Made by a program: the position numbers and the translations under genes. Under the pieces are notes generated by a model. It had not been told where the DNA came from. It worked only from the letters and a program-made list of their open reading frames with translations, and made no database searches. Positions 30,187-38,915 of a stretch of DNA of 64,000 nt are shown here, piece by piece. This DNA comes from Gemmobacter caeruleus (lineage in GTDB: Bacteria > Pseudomonadota > Alphaproteobacteria > Rhodobacterales > Rhodobacteraceae): assembly GCF_008271655.1 (NCBI RefSeq), contig NZ_VKKX01000011.1, positions 124,001-188,000 on the forward strand, in the 5' to 3' direction. Position 1 is the first letter of the stretch. Each line of letters starts with the position of its first letter.

Positions 30187-31068
30187 TTACGCCAGTTTCG
30201 CCATTGCACAGGTCGGCGCCAGACCCTGTTCGGCCAGCCAGGCCTCCAGCAGGGCGGGGGCGGGGCGCTCGGTATCGGGGCCGAAATGGTGCGCCGCAAT
30301 GCCGCCCGTGATGAACAGCGTGTCCATCCCCTCATTCTGGCCGCCCAGAATATCGGTCCAGGGACCATCGCCGATACACAGGATCTCGTCATTGCCGACC
30401 GGCTCGAACCGTTCGGCCAGCTTGCGGCGGGCCAGGTCATAGATCGGCGGATGCGGCTTGCCGAAATACAGCACCTCGCCGCCGCGCTCCTCATAGGCCT
30501 GGGCCAGGGCGCCGGCGCAATAGACCCGCTTTTCGCCCATATCCACCACGATATCGGGATTGGCACAGAGCATGGTCAGGCCGCGCGTCTTGCCCAGCAG
30601 CAATTCGCCGCGATAGTCCTCGGGCGTCTCGGTCAGGTCATCGCGCAGGCCGGTGCAGACGATGCCCTCGGCCTCGGCCATCGGCACAAAGCTGATCGGT
30701 TCGCGGCCCTGCAATTCGGGCGGCAGGTCGGTGAAGAAGGGCATGTCCTTCTCGGCGCCGATAAAGGCCACGCGGCGGCCGACGGCGCCACTGACCAACG
30801 CCTGCTGCGCGGCATCGCCCGAGGACACGATCAGGTCATGGCAATCATCCGGCACACCGATCCGCGCCAATTGCGCCGCCACCGAACCGAAGGGCCGCGG
30901 CGCGTTGGTCATCAGCACCACGATGCCACCCTGCGCGCGAAAGGCCCGCAACGCCGCAACGGCCGCCGGAAAGGCGGTCTTGCCATTGTGCAGACACCCC
31001 CAGAGATCGCAGAACACCGCGCGATAGCGGCCGGAGATTTGCGCAAGGCCGGTGATCAGTTCGGTCAT
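30187..31068 (-). CDS. HAD-superfamily hydrolase, TIGR01459 type (NagD-like)
   Basis: A 293-residue HAD phosphatase of the class IIA type. Motif I is FCDLWGCLHNG, motif II LMTNAPRPFG, the Lys region is YFGKPHPPIYDLA, and motif IV ILCIGDGPWTDILGG. The cap domain is of the NagD/4-nitrophenylphosphatase kind. The family is widespread in alphaproteobacteria; its natural phosphate substrate is unknown. The ATG at 31068 opens the conserved MTELITGLAQISGRYRAVFC. It is separated from the PhaJ-like promoter by about 60 bases and lies downstream of a membrane protein gene. Confidence 0.88.
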   Translation of the reverse strand: MTELITGLAQISGRYRAVFCDLWGCLHNGKTAFPAAVAALRAFRAQGGIVVLMTNAPRPFGSVAAQLARIGVPDDCHDLIVSSGDAAQQALVSGAVGRRVAFIGAEKDMPFFTDLPPELQGREPISFVPMAEAEGIVCTGLRDDLTETPEDYRGELLLGKTRGLTMLCANPDIVVDMGEKRVYCAGALAQAYEERGGEVLYFGKPHPPIYDLARRKLAERFEPVGNDEILCIGDGPWTDILGGQNEGMDTLFITGGIAAHHFGPDTERPAPALLEAWLAEQGLAPTCAMAKLA

Positions 31069-31108
31069 GGGGGCACCTGTGGCAAGGGGACAGGGCGCCT
31101 TGATAGCC

Positions 31109-31777
31109 TCAAAACAGCGGCGGGACCAGCCGCCCCGGCACGGGATCACAGGCCAGACGCGGATCGACGGCCATCCGTCCCGCATCGGGCAGCGGGTCAA
31201 AGCGCAGCCCGCGCGGCGACCAGATCCAGACCCGGTCTGGCGTCCGCAGCACGCCATGGAAATACCAGCGGCTGCTGTCCTTGAACCCGGTGGCGGTGGT
31301 GAACAGCGCGGCCGCGCGCAGGTCGGACAGGCGGGCGGTAAACATCCCCTGCCGCGCGACACACCAGGGCGCCCCCGCGCTCAGCTGGCGGATCTGGATC
31401 AATGCCGCGCCCAGGCCGGCCAGCGACCACAGGCCGATCGCGCAGGCGATCAGCAGCGCCGCGCGCCGCAGCCGCACCCCGGTCTGTGCCCAGATCGCGG
31501 CCAGACAGCCCAGCAGGAACAGGAACAAGAATGGCAGCCCCGGCCCGGCAAGGCCCGCGGCAACCAGCAGCGGCAGCGCCAGAACCCCGCTCAGCGTCGC
31601 CAAGCCCGCCGCCCGCCGCGGCCAGACCGCGCCCAGCAGGGGCAGCACCGGCAGCGCCAGCGCCGGCCCGCTCAGCCAGAGCGGCGCGCCCACCCGCACA
31701 AGGCCCAGCGTATCGCCGCCCAGACCCAGCAATACCAGGATCGCCGCCGCCAGACCGGCCTTGCGCGTCACATCCAT
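31109..31777 (-). CDS. Hypothetical membrane protein
   Basis: A 222-residue protein that I do not recognise. Four or five hydrophobic segments fill residues 8-130 (AGLAAAILVLLGLGG, PALALPVLPLLGAVW, LATLSGVLALPLLVAAGLAG, FLFLFLLGCLAAIWA, LLIACAIGLWSLAGLGAAL). A ~90-residue C-terminal domain follows with KDSSRWYFHGVLRTPDRVWI and two cysteines. It may be a small integral membrane protein with a periplasmic or cytoplasmic tail. It is 40 bases upstream of the HAD gene in the same direction and 35 bases below repeat copy B. Confidence 0.7.
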   Translation of the reverse strand: MDVTRKAGLAAAILVLLGLGGDTLGLVRVGAPLWLSGPALALPVLPLLGAVWPRRAAGLATLSGVLALPLLVAAGLAGPGLPFLFLFLLGCLAAIWAQTGVRLRRAALLIACAIGLWSLAGLGAALIQIRQLSAGAPWCVARQGMFTARLSDLRAAALFTTATGFKDSSRWYFHGVLRTPDRVWIWSPRGLRFDPLPDAGRMAVDPRLACDPVPGRLVPPLF

Positions 31778-31811
31778 ATCCGCCGACCCCCGGCACAGAC
31801 CCTCGTCTCTG

Positions 31812-31870
31812 CCTTCATCTGTTCAAAAATATCCTGCGGGGAGGTCCGGAGGGGTGCAAAACCCCTCCGG
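31812..31870. repeat. Rhodobacteral intergenic repeat, copy B
   Basis: The same 59-base unit as 8901-8959 with two base differences, again ending in CCGGAGGGG-TGCAAAA-CCCCTCCGG. It lies downstream of the minus-strand pyrophosphatase gene (stop at 31892) and just upstream of the membrane-protein gene. On that strand the hairpin is followed by ATATTTTTG, so it may end the pyrophosphatase transcript. Confidence 0.85.
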
Positions 31871-31891
31871 CGGTCGCCAAAGGCGCGCGGC

Positions 31892-32809
31892 TTACAGTTT
31901 CAGCGAGGGGATGATCTGCTTCTTGCGGCTCATCACGCCCGGCAGAACCACGCTGTCGCCGCTGACGCTGACGCCAAAGCTGGCTTCGGCCAGTTGCTTC
32001 ACCAGATCGTTGGGCACCAGCAGCGTCGCTTCTTCGCGCAGGATATCCACGACGAACAGCAATACCTGATCGGCGCCGTCTTCCTGCGCCACGCCCGGCA
32101 TCGCGGCCATCAGGCTGGCCTTGCGGTCCAGCAGCAGCTTGGGCGCGGTGGTTTCCAGCACCGACACCCGCAATTCCTTGCCGGCGACGTTGTATTCCTT
32201 GCTGTCCATCCGCAGCAATTCCACATCCGAAAAGGCCGAGACATCGGATTTCGCCTCGAACAGGGCGGCGGCGAATTCCGGGATCGACACGCCCAGATCG
32301 GCGGCCAGTTTCTCGGCCACGGCGCGGTCATGGTCGGTGGTGGTCGGGCTGCGGAATTCCAGCGTGTCGGACAGGATGCAGGACAGCATCGCGCCTTTCA
32401 CGCCACGCGGCGCACGGTCCACGGCCTCGCCCATCAGGTCGAACATCAGCGTGGCGGTGCAGGCCAGCGGGCGGATGGTGATGTCGATCGGCGTCTTGGT
32501 CTTCAGCCCGCCCACCAGCATGTGATGGTCGATGATGCCGAGGATCTTCGCGTCATTGATCGAGGGCACCAGCTCCGCCGGGTTGTTGGTGTCCACGATC
32601 ACCACTTCGTCGCCGGCGGCGACATCGGCGATGATGGCGGGCTTTTCCAGGCCCCAATGTTTCAGCATGAAGGCGGCTTCGGTATTGGGTTCACCCAGCA
32701 GCACGGCCTGGGCCGGGGTGCCTTTCACTTCGGTCAGATACCAGGCCCAGGCAATGGGCGAGCCGGTGGAATCGGTGTCGGGGGATTTATGGCCGAAGAC
32801 CTTGATCAT
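31892..32809 (-). CDS. ppaC: Manganese-dependent inorganic pyrophosphatase (family II)
   Basis: A 305-residue DHH-family enzyme. FGHKSPDTDSTGS is the first metal site, VDTNNPAELV the second, ILGIIDHHMLVGG the DHH motif. The C-terminal DHHA2 domain ends with MSRKKQIIPSL, which binds the phosphates. It hydrolyses pyrophosphate to phosphate in the cytoplasm and drives biosynthetic reactions. No CBS or DRTGG regulatory domain is inserted. It is bounded by repeat copy B downstream. Confidence 0.96.
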   Translation of the reverse strand: MIKVFGHKSPDTDSTGSPIAWAWYLTEVKGTPAQAVLLGEPNTEAAFMLKHWGLEKPAIIADVAAGDEVVIVDTNNPAELVPSINDAKILGIIDHHMLVGGLKTKTPIDITIRPLACTATLMFDLMGEAVDRAPRGVKGAMLSCILSDTLEFRSPTTTDHDRAVAEKLAADLGVSIPEFAAALFEAKSDVSAFSDVELLRMDSKEYNVAGKELRVSVLETTAPKLLLDRKASLMAAMPGVAQEDGADQVLLFVVDILREEATLLVPNDLVKQLAEASFGVSVSGDSVVLPGVMSRKKQIIPSLKL

Positions 32810-32907
32810 GATTGCTCTCTCGGGCAGGGCGTGAAGGGTTCGCGCGCGTTATAGGCAAGGAAACCGGCTTTGTCACGGCTGCGTGGCCGTGGCCCCGGGC
32901 CGCAGGG

Positions 32908-33570
32908 TCAGAGGCCCAGCAGACCCGGCAGCGCGGCCATGTCGGCAAAGGGTTCGGCCCCTTCGGCGCGCAGGGCGGCCTCGGTTGCCGGGGTGGCAAA
33001 GCCAAGGCAGCGCATGCCCGCCGCCCGCGCCGCCCGCGCGCCGGTCGGGCTGTCCTCGATCACCACGCATTGCGCGGGGGGCGCGCCCAGTTGCGCAGCC
33101 GCGTGCAGATAGAGATCGGGCGCCGGTTTCAGCATATCCAGATCGCGACCGGAATAGACATGCCCCCCCAGCCGTGCCGCCAGATCGGGGTGCTGGCCCA
33201 GCGTCACCTCCATCTTGTGTGCGGTGCCGTTCGACCCGATCGCATAGGGGATCCGGGCCGCGTCCAGTGCGTCAAACACTGCCATCACGCCCGGGATCAG
33301 CGCGGTGCCCGCCGCCAGCCGGGCATAGAGCGCCTGATAAAAACCTTCGACCCAGTCTTCGGGAATATCGGCGCCCAGTTCGGCGGCGATGCGGCCGCAA
33401 CGCTCGATCGTGCCGCCCAGAAAGCGGCGCTCCATCTCGGCATGGGTCATGACCAGCCCGCGCGCGGCCAGATCCTCGGCCAGCAATTCAAAGGTGGCGG
33501 GTTCGCTGTCCACCACGACGCCATCGCAATCGAACAGCACGGCGGCGGGACGGGCGGGGGGCAGGGTCAT
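32908..33570 (-). CDS. HAD-family hydrolase (beta-phosphoglucomutase / phosphatase-like)
   Basis: A 220-residue HAD protein with motif I LFDCDGVVVDSEP, a helical cap (about 20-85), motif II AIGSNGTAHKME, the Lys block LKPAPDLYLHAAAQLG, and motif IV CVVIEDSPTGARAAR. It resembles sugar phosphatases and phosphoglycolate phosphatase-like proteins (subfamily IA); the substrate cannot be named. It begins six bases after the rsmD stop, so it is in the operon ferredoxin reductase, rsmD, HAD. Confidence 0.88.
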   Translation of the reverse strand: MTLPPARPAAVLFDCDGVVVDSEPATFELLAEDLAARGLVMTHAEMERRFLGGTIERCGRIAAELGADIPEDWVEGFYQALYARLAAGTALIPGVMAVFDALDAARIPYAIGSNGTAHKMEVTLGQHPDLAARLGGHVYSGRDLDMLKPAPDLYLHAAAQLGAPPAQCVVIEDSPTGARAARAAGMRCLGFATPATEAALRAEGAEPFADMAALPGLLGL

Positions 33571-33576
33571 GACGGG

Positions 33577-34146
33577 TCAGCGCTTTCGGGCAAGGGTGAT
33601 CACCGTGCCGCCATAGCTGCGCTGGTCGATGAGGTCAAAGCCTTCGGGCAGGGCGGGCGGCGTGCTTTCCTCCCACACGATCAGGGCGCCGGGGGCCAGC
33701 CAGCCGCCTTCGATGCAAGAGGCAAGCGCCCGTTCGCCCAGGCCCTTGCCATAGGGCGGGTCCAGAAAGACCAGCGTATAGGCCGAGCCGCGATTGGGGC
33801 CCATCCGGGTTGCGTCGCGGCGCCAGACATCGGTCGCGCCCATGGCGCGCATCAACTCGATATTGCGCCGCAACAGCGCCCGCGCCGCCGTCCCGTCATC
33901 GACAAAGGCCACCCGCGCGGCGCCCCGGCTCAGCGCCTCCAGCCCAAGCGCGCCGGTGCCGGCGAACAGATCCAGCACCCGGGCGCCCCCCACCGGATCG
34001 CCCGATTGCGCCACCCGGCCATTGACCAGCAGGTTGAAGATCGCCTCGCGCACGCGGTCCGAGGTCGGGCGCAGATGCGCCTCGGGGTCGCCCTCGCCGA
34101 CATCGGCCAGCTTCAGCCCGCGCGCGGCGCCGCCGATGATCCTCAT
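33577..34146 (-). CDS. rsmD: 16S rRNA (guanine(966)-N2)-methyltransferase
   Basis: A 189-residue enzyme: MRIIGGAARGLKL at the start, RPTSDRVREAIFNLL, the SAM loop VLDLFAGTGALGLEALSRGA, and the catalytic LDPPYGKG. It methylates N2 of G966 in helix 31 of 16S rRNA during small-subunit assembly. The ATG overlaps the stop of the ferredoxin reductase gene by four bases (ATGA). Confidence 0.96.
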   Translation of the reverse strand: MRIIGGAARGLKLADVGEGDPEAHLRPTSDRVREAIFNLLVNGRVAQSGDPVGGARVLDLFAGTGALGLEALSRGAARVAFVDDGTAARALLRRNIELMRAMGATDVWRRDATRMGPNRGSAYTLVFLDPPYGKGLGERALASCIEGGWLAPGALIVWEESTPPALPEGFDLIDQRSYGGTVITLARKR

Positions 34147-35345
34147 TTCAGCAGGGCCTTGAGGTCGGGCAGGGTTTCGACCGCCGCCGGGTCGGGCGAC
34201 CGCCCGGCCTCGATCAGCCGCTTGCCCACCATATAGGCGCGCGGGTCGTTCATCGCATCCACCGCCAGCAGCCGGTCGCCCTGATAATACCAGAAGGACA
34301 CCGCGCCCTCGCCGCGCCGGGTGACGATGCGGTCATAGCCGCTGTTCAGCCCGGCGATCTGCAACTTGCATTCGTATTGGTCCGACCAGAACCACGGCTT
34401 TGCCGCATAGGCCGCGTTGCCACCCATCATGTTGGCGGCCACCAGTTCGGCCTGATCAATGGCATTGCCGACCGATTCCAGCCGCAACCGCCCCTCGCCA
34501 TGCGGGAACGAGGCGCAATCCCCCGCCGCCCAGATATGGGCAACCGAGGTGCGGCCCTGCGCATCGGTGCGGATGCCGTTTTCAAGGGCGCAGCCCGCGG
34601 CCTCGGCCAGGTCGGTGACGGGCAGGATACCCACCCCCGCGATCACGAAATCGCAGGCGATTTCCTCGCCCGAGGTCAGACGGGCGGCGCTGACGCGGCC
34701 ATCGCGGGCCAGCAGCCGCTCCAGCCCGGTGGCCTCCAGGATGCGCACGCCATGCGCGGCATGCAGGTCGCGGAAGTAATCCGCGGTTTCGGGCGCGGCC
34801 ACCCGTTGCAGGATGCGCGGCGCCATTTCGACCACGGTCACGATCAGGCCCAGCTTGGCGGCCACCGCCGCTGCCTCCAGCCCGATATAGCCGCCGCCGA
34901 TGATGACGACGCGGGCGCCGGCACGGAATTCGGCGCGCATCGCATCCACATCGGCCAGGGTGCGCACGGTAAAGACGCCCGCCAGATCGCCGCCGATGGC
35001 CGCCGGCAGGCGACGCGGCACCGACCCGGTGGTCAGCGCCAGTTCGTCATAATCCAGCACCTCGTCGCCCAGCCGGATCTGCCGCGCGGCGGGTTCGATG
35101 CCCGTCACCTTTTGCCCAAGGCGCAGCGTGATGCCCTTGTCGGCATAGAATTCCTCGGGGCGGAGATAGAGCCGGTCCAGCCCCATCTCGCCCAGCAGAT
35201 AGGCCTTGGACAGCGGCGGGCGCTGATAGGGCGGGGCGGGTTCGTCGCCGATCAGGGTGATGCGGCCATCAAACCCGTCGGCACGCAGCTTCGCCACCAG
35301 GGCCGCGCCGGCCTGCCCGGCCCCTACCACCACGAAATGCGCCAT
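34143..35345 (-). CDS. Ferredoxin (rubredoxin/putidaredoxin-type) reductase, FAD-dependent
   Basis: A 400-residue class I reductase. The FAD site is VVVGAGQAGAALVAKL, then APPYQRPPLSKAYLLGE and the NAD site VVIIGGGYIGLEAAAVAAKL. HIWAAGDCASFPH is the second FAD block, and the C-terminal domain has WFWSDQYECKLQIAGL. Such enzymes pass electrons from NAD(P)H to [2Fe-2S] ferredoxins that serve P450 or Rieske oxygenases. No partner ferredoxin or oxygenase is in the window. The ATG at 35345 begins the Rossmann fold. It is first of the run with rsmD and the HAD gene. Confidence 0.9.
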   Translation of the reverse strand: MAHFVVVGAGQAGAALVAKLRADGFDGRITLIGDEPAPPYQRPPLSKAYLLGEMGLDRLYLRPEEFYADKGITLRLGQKVTGIEPAARQIRLGDEVLDYDELALTTGSVPRRLPAAIGGDLAGVFTVRTLADVDAMRAEFRAGARVVIIGGGYIGLEAAAVAAKLGLIVTVVEMAPRILQRVAAPETADYFRDLHAAHGVRILEATGLERLLARDGRVSAARLTSGEEIACDFVIAGVGILPVTDLAEAAGCALENGIRTDAQGRTSVAHIWAAGDCASFPHGEGRLRLESVGNAIDQAELVAANMMGGNAAYAAKPWFWSDQYECKLQIAGLNSGYDRIVTRRGEGAVSFWYYQGDRLLAVDAMNDPRAYMVGKRLIEAGRSPDPAAVETLPDLKALLK

Positions 35346-35427
35346 TTCCGTGCCCCCCCTCTGGTCCTGCACCGGGCTGGACCCTATAACCGGAGGCAGT
35401 GGAAACGCAACGCGCGAGGGATGGACA

Positions 35428-35916
35428 ATGACGATTTCTGAGGGGGCGGTGCTGCCCGGGGCCAAACTGCTGCGCATGGGCGAGGCAGGGCCTGAAGCCG
35501 TGGATCTGGGCGAACGCCTCAAGGGCCGCAAGGTGGTGATTTTCGGTCTGCCGGGCGCCTATACCGGCACCTGCACCACCGCCCATGTGCCCAGCTTCAT
35601 CCGCACCCGCGACAAGTTCGCCGCCAAGGGCGTGGATGAAATCATCTGCGTGTCGGTCAACGACCCCTTCGTGATGAAGGCCTGGGGCGAGGCGACCGGG
35701 GCCACCGGCGCCGGCATCACCATGCTGGGCGATGCCGATGCAGGCTTTACCAAGGCGATCGGGCTGGAATTTTCCGCCCCGCCGGCCGGGCTGATCGACC
35801 GGTCCAAGCGCTATGCGCTTTATGCCGAAGACGGCGTGGTCAAGGTGCTGCAAGTCGAGGACAGCCCCGGCCAATGCACCGTTTCGGCGGGCGAATCGCT
35901 GCTGGACGCGATCTGA
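35428..35916 (+). CDS. Prx5-type peroxiredoxin
   Basis: A 162-residue thioredoxin-fold peroxidase. IFGLPGAYTGTCTTAHVPSF contains the peroxidatic Cys in the T-x-C context. VSVNDPFVMKAWGE and the C-terminal SPGQCTVSAGESLL, with a second Cys, complete the atypical Prx5 pattern. It reduces hydrogen peroxide and organic peroxides, probably with glutaredoxin or glutathione. GAGGGATGG lies before the ATG. It is divergent from the ferredoxin reductase (82 bases between starts). Confidence 0.93.
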   Translation: MTISEGAVLPGAKLLRMGEAGPEAVDLGERLKGRKVVIFGLPGAYTGTCTTAHVPSFIRTRDKFAAKGVDEIICVSVNDPFVMKAWGEATGATGAGITMLGDADAGFTKAIGLEFSAPPAGLIDRSKRYALYAEDGVVKVLQVEDSPGQCTVSAGESLLDAI

Positions 35917-35929
35917 GATCGCGCCTTGT

Positions 35930-35951
35930 CCCGGGCGGTGCGCCGCCCGGG
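35930..35951. terminator. Hairpin between convergent peroxiredoxin and phhB genes
   Basis: CCCGGGCGG (35930-35938), loop TGCG, CCGCCCGGG (35943-35951): a perfect nine-pair stem in the 36-base convergent gap. No T-run is present, so it is a likely but not classical terminator. Confidence 0.55.
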
Positions 35952-35952
35952 G

Positions 35953-36306
35953 TCAGCCCCCGTTCATGCAGGCGCAGACCAGCGGATCCTCTGGCCCCAG
36001 CGTCTCGGCCCCGGCCGAAAGCCGGTCCGCGGCGCGGGCCAGTTTCACATCCAGATCCGACAATCCGTCGCAATCATGGGTGGTCAGTGTGATGTCCACC
36101 AGATTGAAGACATTGGTCCATTCCGGGTGGTGATTGAGCTTTTCCGCCACCAGCGCCAGCCGGGACATGAAGCCCCACGCCTCAGAAAAGTTGCGGAATT
36201 TCAGCACTTTGCGAATCGCGTCGCGGCCTGTGACGGGCTGCCAGCCGGTTTCGGCCAGTTGGGTCAGCGCCTCGGCGCGGGCGGTGTCGGACAGGCGTGG
36301 GGTCAT
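35953..36306 (-). CDS. phhB: Pterin-4a-carbinolamine dehydratase-like protein
   Basis: A 117-residue protein with LVAEKLNHHPEWTNVFNLVD and TTHDCDGLSDLDVKLA, the two histidine-bearing motifs of PCD/DCoH. The enzyme recycles the 4a-hydroxytetrahydropterin formed by phenylalanine hydroxylase; bacterial copies may also act in molybdopterin metabolism. No phenylalanine hydroxylase is nearby. The tail LVCACMNGG, with two cysteines, extends past the usual end. It overlaps the GST gene stop by four bases (ATGA). Confidence 0.9.
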   Translation of the reverse strand: MTPRLSDTARAEALTQLAETGWQPVTGRDAIRKVLKFRNFSEAWGFMSRLALVAEKLNHHPEWTNVFNLVDITLTTHDCDGLSDLDVKLARAADRLSAGAETLGPEDPLVCACMNGG

Positions 36307-36911
36307 GGCGTGCCTCTGGCCGCGTCGTCGATCTGGCTGGCGCGCCGGGCGGCGGGGCGGTCGCGCAAGCGGGCGGCATAGGCGGCGAATTCCGGTTCGG
36401 CCGGCAGGGTGCCGAATTGCAGCCCCCAGCCGATCTGCGACCCGACATAGACATCCGCCGCCGAAAAGGCGGGGCCGGCGATGAAATCGTGTTGGGCCAG
36501 CTGGCCCTTCAGCGCCGCCACCACATCGTCGAAACAACCATAGCCGACGCGGCCTTTCTGTTCCGCCGTGATCTCCACGCCCAGCGAGCGGTTGACCACC
36601 GCCGCCTCCAGCGGGCCGGCGCCAAAGAACATCCAGCGGTAAAAGGCCGCCCGATCGGCCGGCATCAGCCCGGCCTGAGGAAAGGCATCGGCCAGATAGG
36701 TGCAGATCGCGGCGCATTCGGTGATGACCCGGTCGCCATGGGTCACGGTCGGCACCTTGCCCATCGGGTTGAGGCGCAGGTATTCGGGCGCTTTCATCGT
36801 GGTGCCATAATCGAGCAGGACGGTGTCATAGGGCTGGCCCAGCTCCTCCATCATCCAGCGGGCGATACGGCCGCGCGACATCGGGTGGGTGTAAAGGGTC
36901 AGCTTGTTCAT
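36303..36911 (-). CDS. Glutathione S-transferase family protein
   Basis: A 202-residue protein with the thioredoxin-like N-domain (LTLYTHPMSRGRIARW, then NPMGKVPTVTHGDRVITECA with the cis-Pro and the Glu-Cys/Ser glutathione contact) and an all-helical C-domain containing FIAGPAFSAADVYVGSQIGW. It is probably cytoplasmic and conjugates or reduces an unknown substrate. The start at 36911 opens the fold. It is translationally coupled to phhB. Confidence 0.9.
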   Translation of the reverse strand: MNKLTLYTHPMSRGRIARWMMEELGQPYDTVLLDYGTTMKAPEYLRLNPMGKVPTVTHGDRVITECAAICTYLADAFPQAGLMPADRAAFYRWMFFGAGPLEAAVVNRSLGVEITAEQKGRVGYGCFDDVVAALKGQLAQHDFIAGPAFSAADVYVGSQIGWGLQFGTLPAEPEFAAYAARLRDRPAARRASQIDDAARGTP

Positions 36912-36954
36912 CGGGCCTCCTGCAATGCCAGCATGGCACGGGGCGGGCGGCTTG

Positions 36955-38106
36955 TCAGTCGTCTTGCACCGGGCCGCGGCGGAAGGGGCCATAGGCGGTC
37001 AAGACCTCGATCTCCTCGCCGATGGCGGCGCGTTCGCGGTCCAGGTAATCGGCCACCGCACGGGCAAAGCCCGGATCGCGCAGCGCATGCAGGGAATGGG
37101 TTTCGACCGGCAGATAGCCGCGCGCCAGCTTGTGTTCCCCCTGCGCCCCGGCCTCGACCCGGCGCAGGCCATGGGCAATCGCCCAGTCGATCGCGCGATG
37201 GTAGCAAAGTTCGAAATGCAGGCTGGGGTAATCGGCCACGCAGCCCCAATAGCGGCCGAACAGCGCCTCGGACCCGATGAAATTCAGCGCCCCGGCCACC
37301 GGGCGGGTGCCGTCAAACGCCATGACCAGCAGGATGTCATCGCGCATGGTCGCGTGCAGCGCGTCGAAAAAACCGCGGGTCAGGTAGGGGCGGCCCCATT
37401 TGCGACTGCCGGTATCCTGATAGAAATCCCAGAAGGCATCCCAGTGATCGGGGCGCAGCGCGTCCGCTGTCAGGGTTTCGATGCGCAGCCCGTGGCCATT
37501 GGCGATCTGGCGTTCGCGGCGCAGCGCCTTGCGTTTGCGCGAGGCGAGCGTGGCCAGGAAATCGTCATAGCTGCCATAGCCGTCATTGACCCAGTGGAAT
37601 TGCTGGGTGACGCGGTGCAGCAGCCCGGCCTCGGCGCCAAGTGCGGCCTCCTCGGCGGTGCAGAAGGTGATGTGCAGCGAGGACAGGGCGTTGCCGTCCA
37701 TCACCCCGCGCGCGGCCTCGATCAGGGCGGCGCGGGCCCCCGCAACGCCCGGCAGGGTCAGAAGGCGCGGGCCGGTCACGGGGGTAAAGGGCACGGCGAT
37801 TTGCAGCTTGGGGTAATAGCGCCCGCCCGCGCGTTCATAGGCCTCGGCCCAGCCGTGATCGAAGATGTATTCGCCCTGCGAATGCGCCTTGGCAAACAGC
37901 GGCGCGGCGGCGATCAGCCGGCCGTCATGGCGGATCAGCAGGGGGTGCGGCTCCCATCCGGTGCCGGGCCCGACCGAGCCGGAACTTTCCAGCGCCCACA
38001 GAAAGCGATGGGTGGTGAACGGGTCGCGCGGATCGGTCAGCGCATCCCATTCCGCGGCGGGGATGTCGGCGAAACTGTCGGCCAGTGTGGCGGTGGTCTC
38101 GGCCAT
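36955..38106 (-). CDS. GNAT-fold protein of the COG3146/DUF482 (FemAB-like) family
   Basis: A 383-residue protein. EYIFDHGWAEAYERAGGRYY and PKLQIAVPFTPVTGPRLL are the N-terminal signature. SYDDFLATLASRKRKALRRE and the C-terminal RRVEAGAQGEHKLARGYLP match the COG3146 family, annotated in many genomes as predicted N-acyltransferases related to FemAB. Substrate and pathway are unknown; peptidoglycan or exopolysaccharide links are only suggested. It starts 35 bases after the GDPD stop in the same direction. Confidence 0.85.
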   Translation of the reverse strand: MAETTATLADSFADIPAAEWDALTDPRDPFTTHRFLWALESSGSVGPGTGWEPHPLLIRHDGRLIAAAPLFAKAHSQGEYIFDHGWAEAYERAGGRYYPKLQIAVPFTPVTGPRLLTLPGVAGARAALIEAARGVMDGNALSSLHITFCTAEEAALGAEAGLLHRVTQQFHWVNDGYGSYDDFLATLASRKRKALRRERQIANGHGLRIETLTADALRPDHWDAFWDFYQDTGSRKWGRPYLTRGFFDALHATMRDDILLVMAFDGTRPVAGALNFIGSEALFGRYWGCVADYPSLHFELCYHRAIDWAIAHGLRRVEAGAQGEHKLARGYLPVETHSLHALRDPGFARAVADYLDRERAAIGEEIEVLTAYGPFRRGPVQDD

Positions 38107-38141
38107 GCGGCCCCCCGGTCATTGCGATAGGCGGTGCGCGG

Positions 38142-38915
38142 TCAGGTGCGCGGCGCCTGATAACCCTCGAAGGTGATGTTCTCGGCCACGCGGCGGGCGC
38201 GGGCCTCGGCCTCGGGCGAGGTGATGGTCCAGCACAGGATGCGCGCCCCGGCAGCCTTGAGCGCAAGGACACGCGCGCGGTTCAGATCGGCGGCTTCATG
38301 GCTGATGAAGCCGGCGCCGACCCGGTCATAATCGGGGATCTCGCGCAGGCGGGCGCAGAGATCGGGCGGCAGCGGGGCATATTCGACCGGATCGAAACTG
38401 CCGGTGGTCAGGCCGCGCGGCAGATCGGGCGCCAACCGCGCCAGTTCGGCCACGGCATCGGGGTTGAAGGACATCAGCGCGACCGGCCCGGCATAGCCGC
38501 GCAGGGCCGCCACCGTTGCCTGTTCCAGCGGGCCGATGCGGCCCCCCGGCGTCAGCATCTGGTCCTTGACCTCGATCAGCAGCGGCACGCGCCCCGCCAC
38601 GATCGCCAGCACCTCGGCCAGCGTCGGGATCCCCTCATCGCTGTCGCGCAGGGCGATGGCGCCCAGTTCGGCGGCGCTGCGATCCTTGACCCAGCCGGTC
38701 GCGGCGGTCAGCCGCTCCAGCCCCTCGTCGTGAAAGACCATCGCCTGCCCGTCGGCCGACAATTGCAGGTCGATCTCGATCCCGTAACCGGCGGCGATGG
38801 CCGCGCGGATCGCTGCGCGGCTGTTTTCCGGCCGGCCCTGCGCACGGTCATGCAGCGCGCGATGCGCCAGCGGCGCGGCCAGAAAGGCGGCGGGCAGGGC
38901 CGGGCCGGTGGGCAT
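38142..38915 (-). CDS. Glycerophosphodiester phosphodiesterase
   Basis: A 257-residue TIM-barrel enzyme. HRALHDRAQGRPENSRAAI has the catalytic His and the metal Glu, GIEIDLQLSADGQAMVFHDE carries the E-x-D metal pair and second His, and PLLIEVKDQ a further Glu. It hydrolyses glycerophosphodiesters to glycerol-3-phosphate and an alcohol. No signal peptide is seen, so it is cytoplasmic. It shares one base with the RidA stop (TGATG), which couples the two. Confidence 0.93.
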   Translation of the reverse strand: MPTGPALPAAFLAAPLAHRALHDRAQGRPENSRAAIRAAIAAGYGIEIDLQLSADGQAMVFHDEGLERLTAATGWVKDRSAAELGAIALRDSDEGIPTLAEVLAIVAGRVPLLIEVKDQMLTPGGRIGPLEQATVAALRGYAGPVALMSFNPDAVAELARLAPDLPRGLTTGSFDPVEYAPLPPDLCARLREIPDYDRVGAGFISHEAADLNRARVLALKAAGARILCWTITSPEAEARARRVAENITFEGYQAPRT

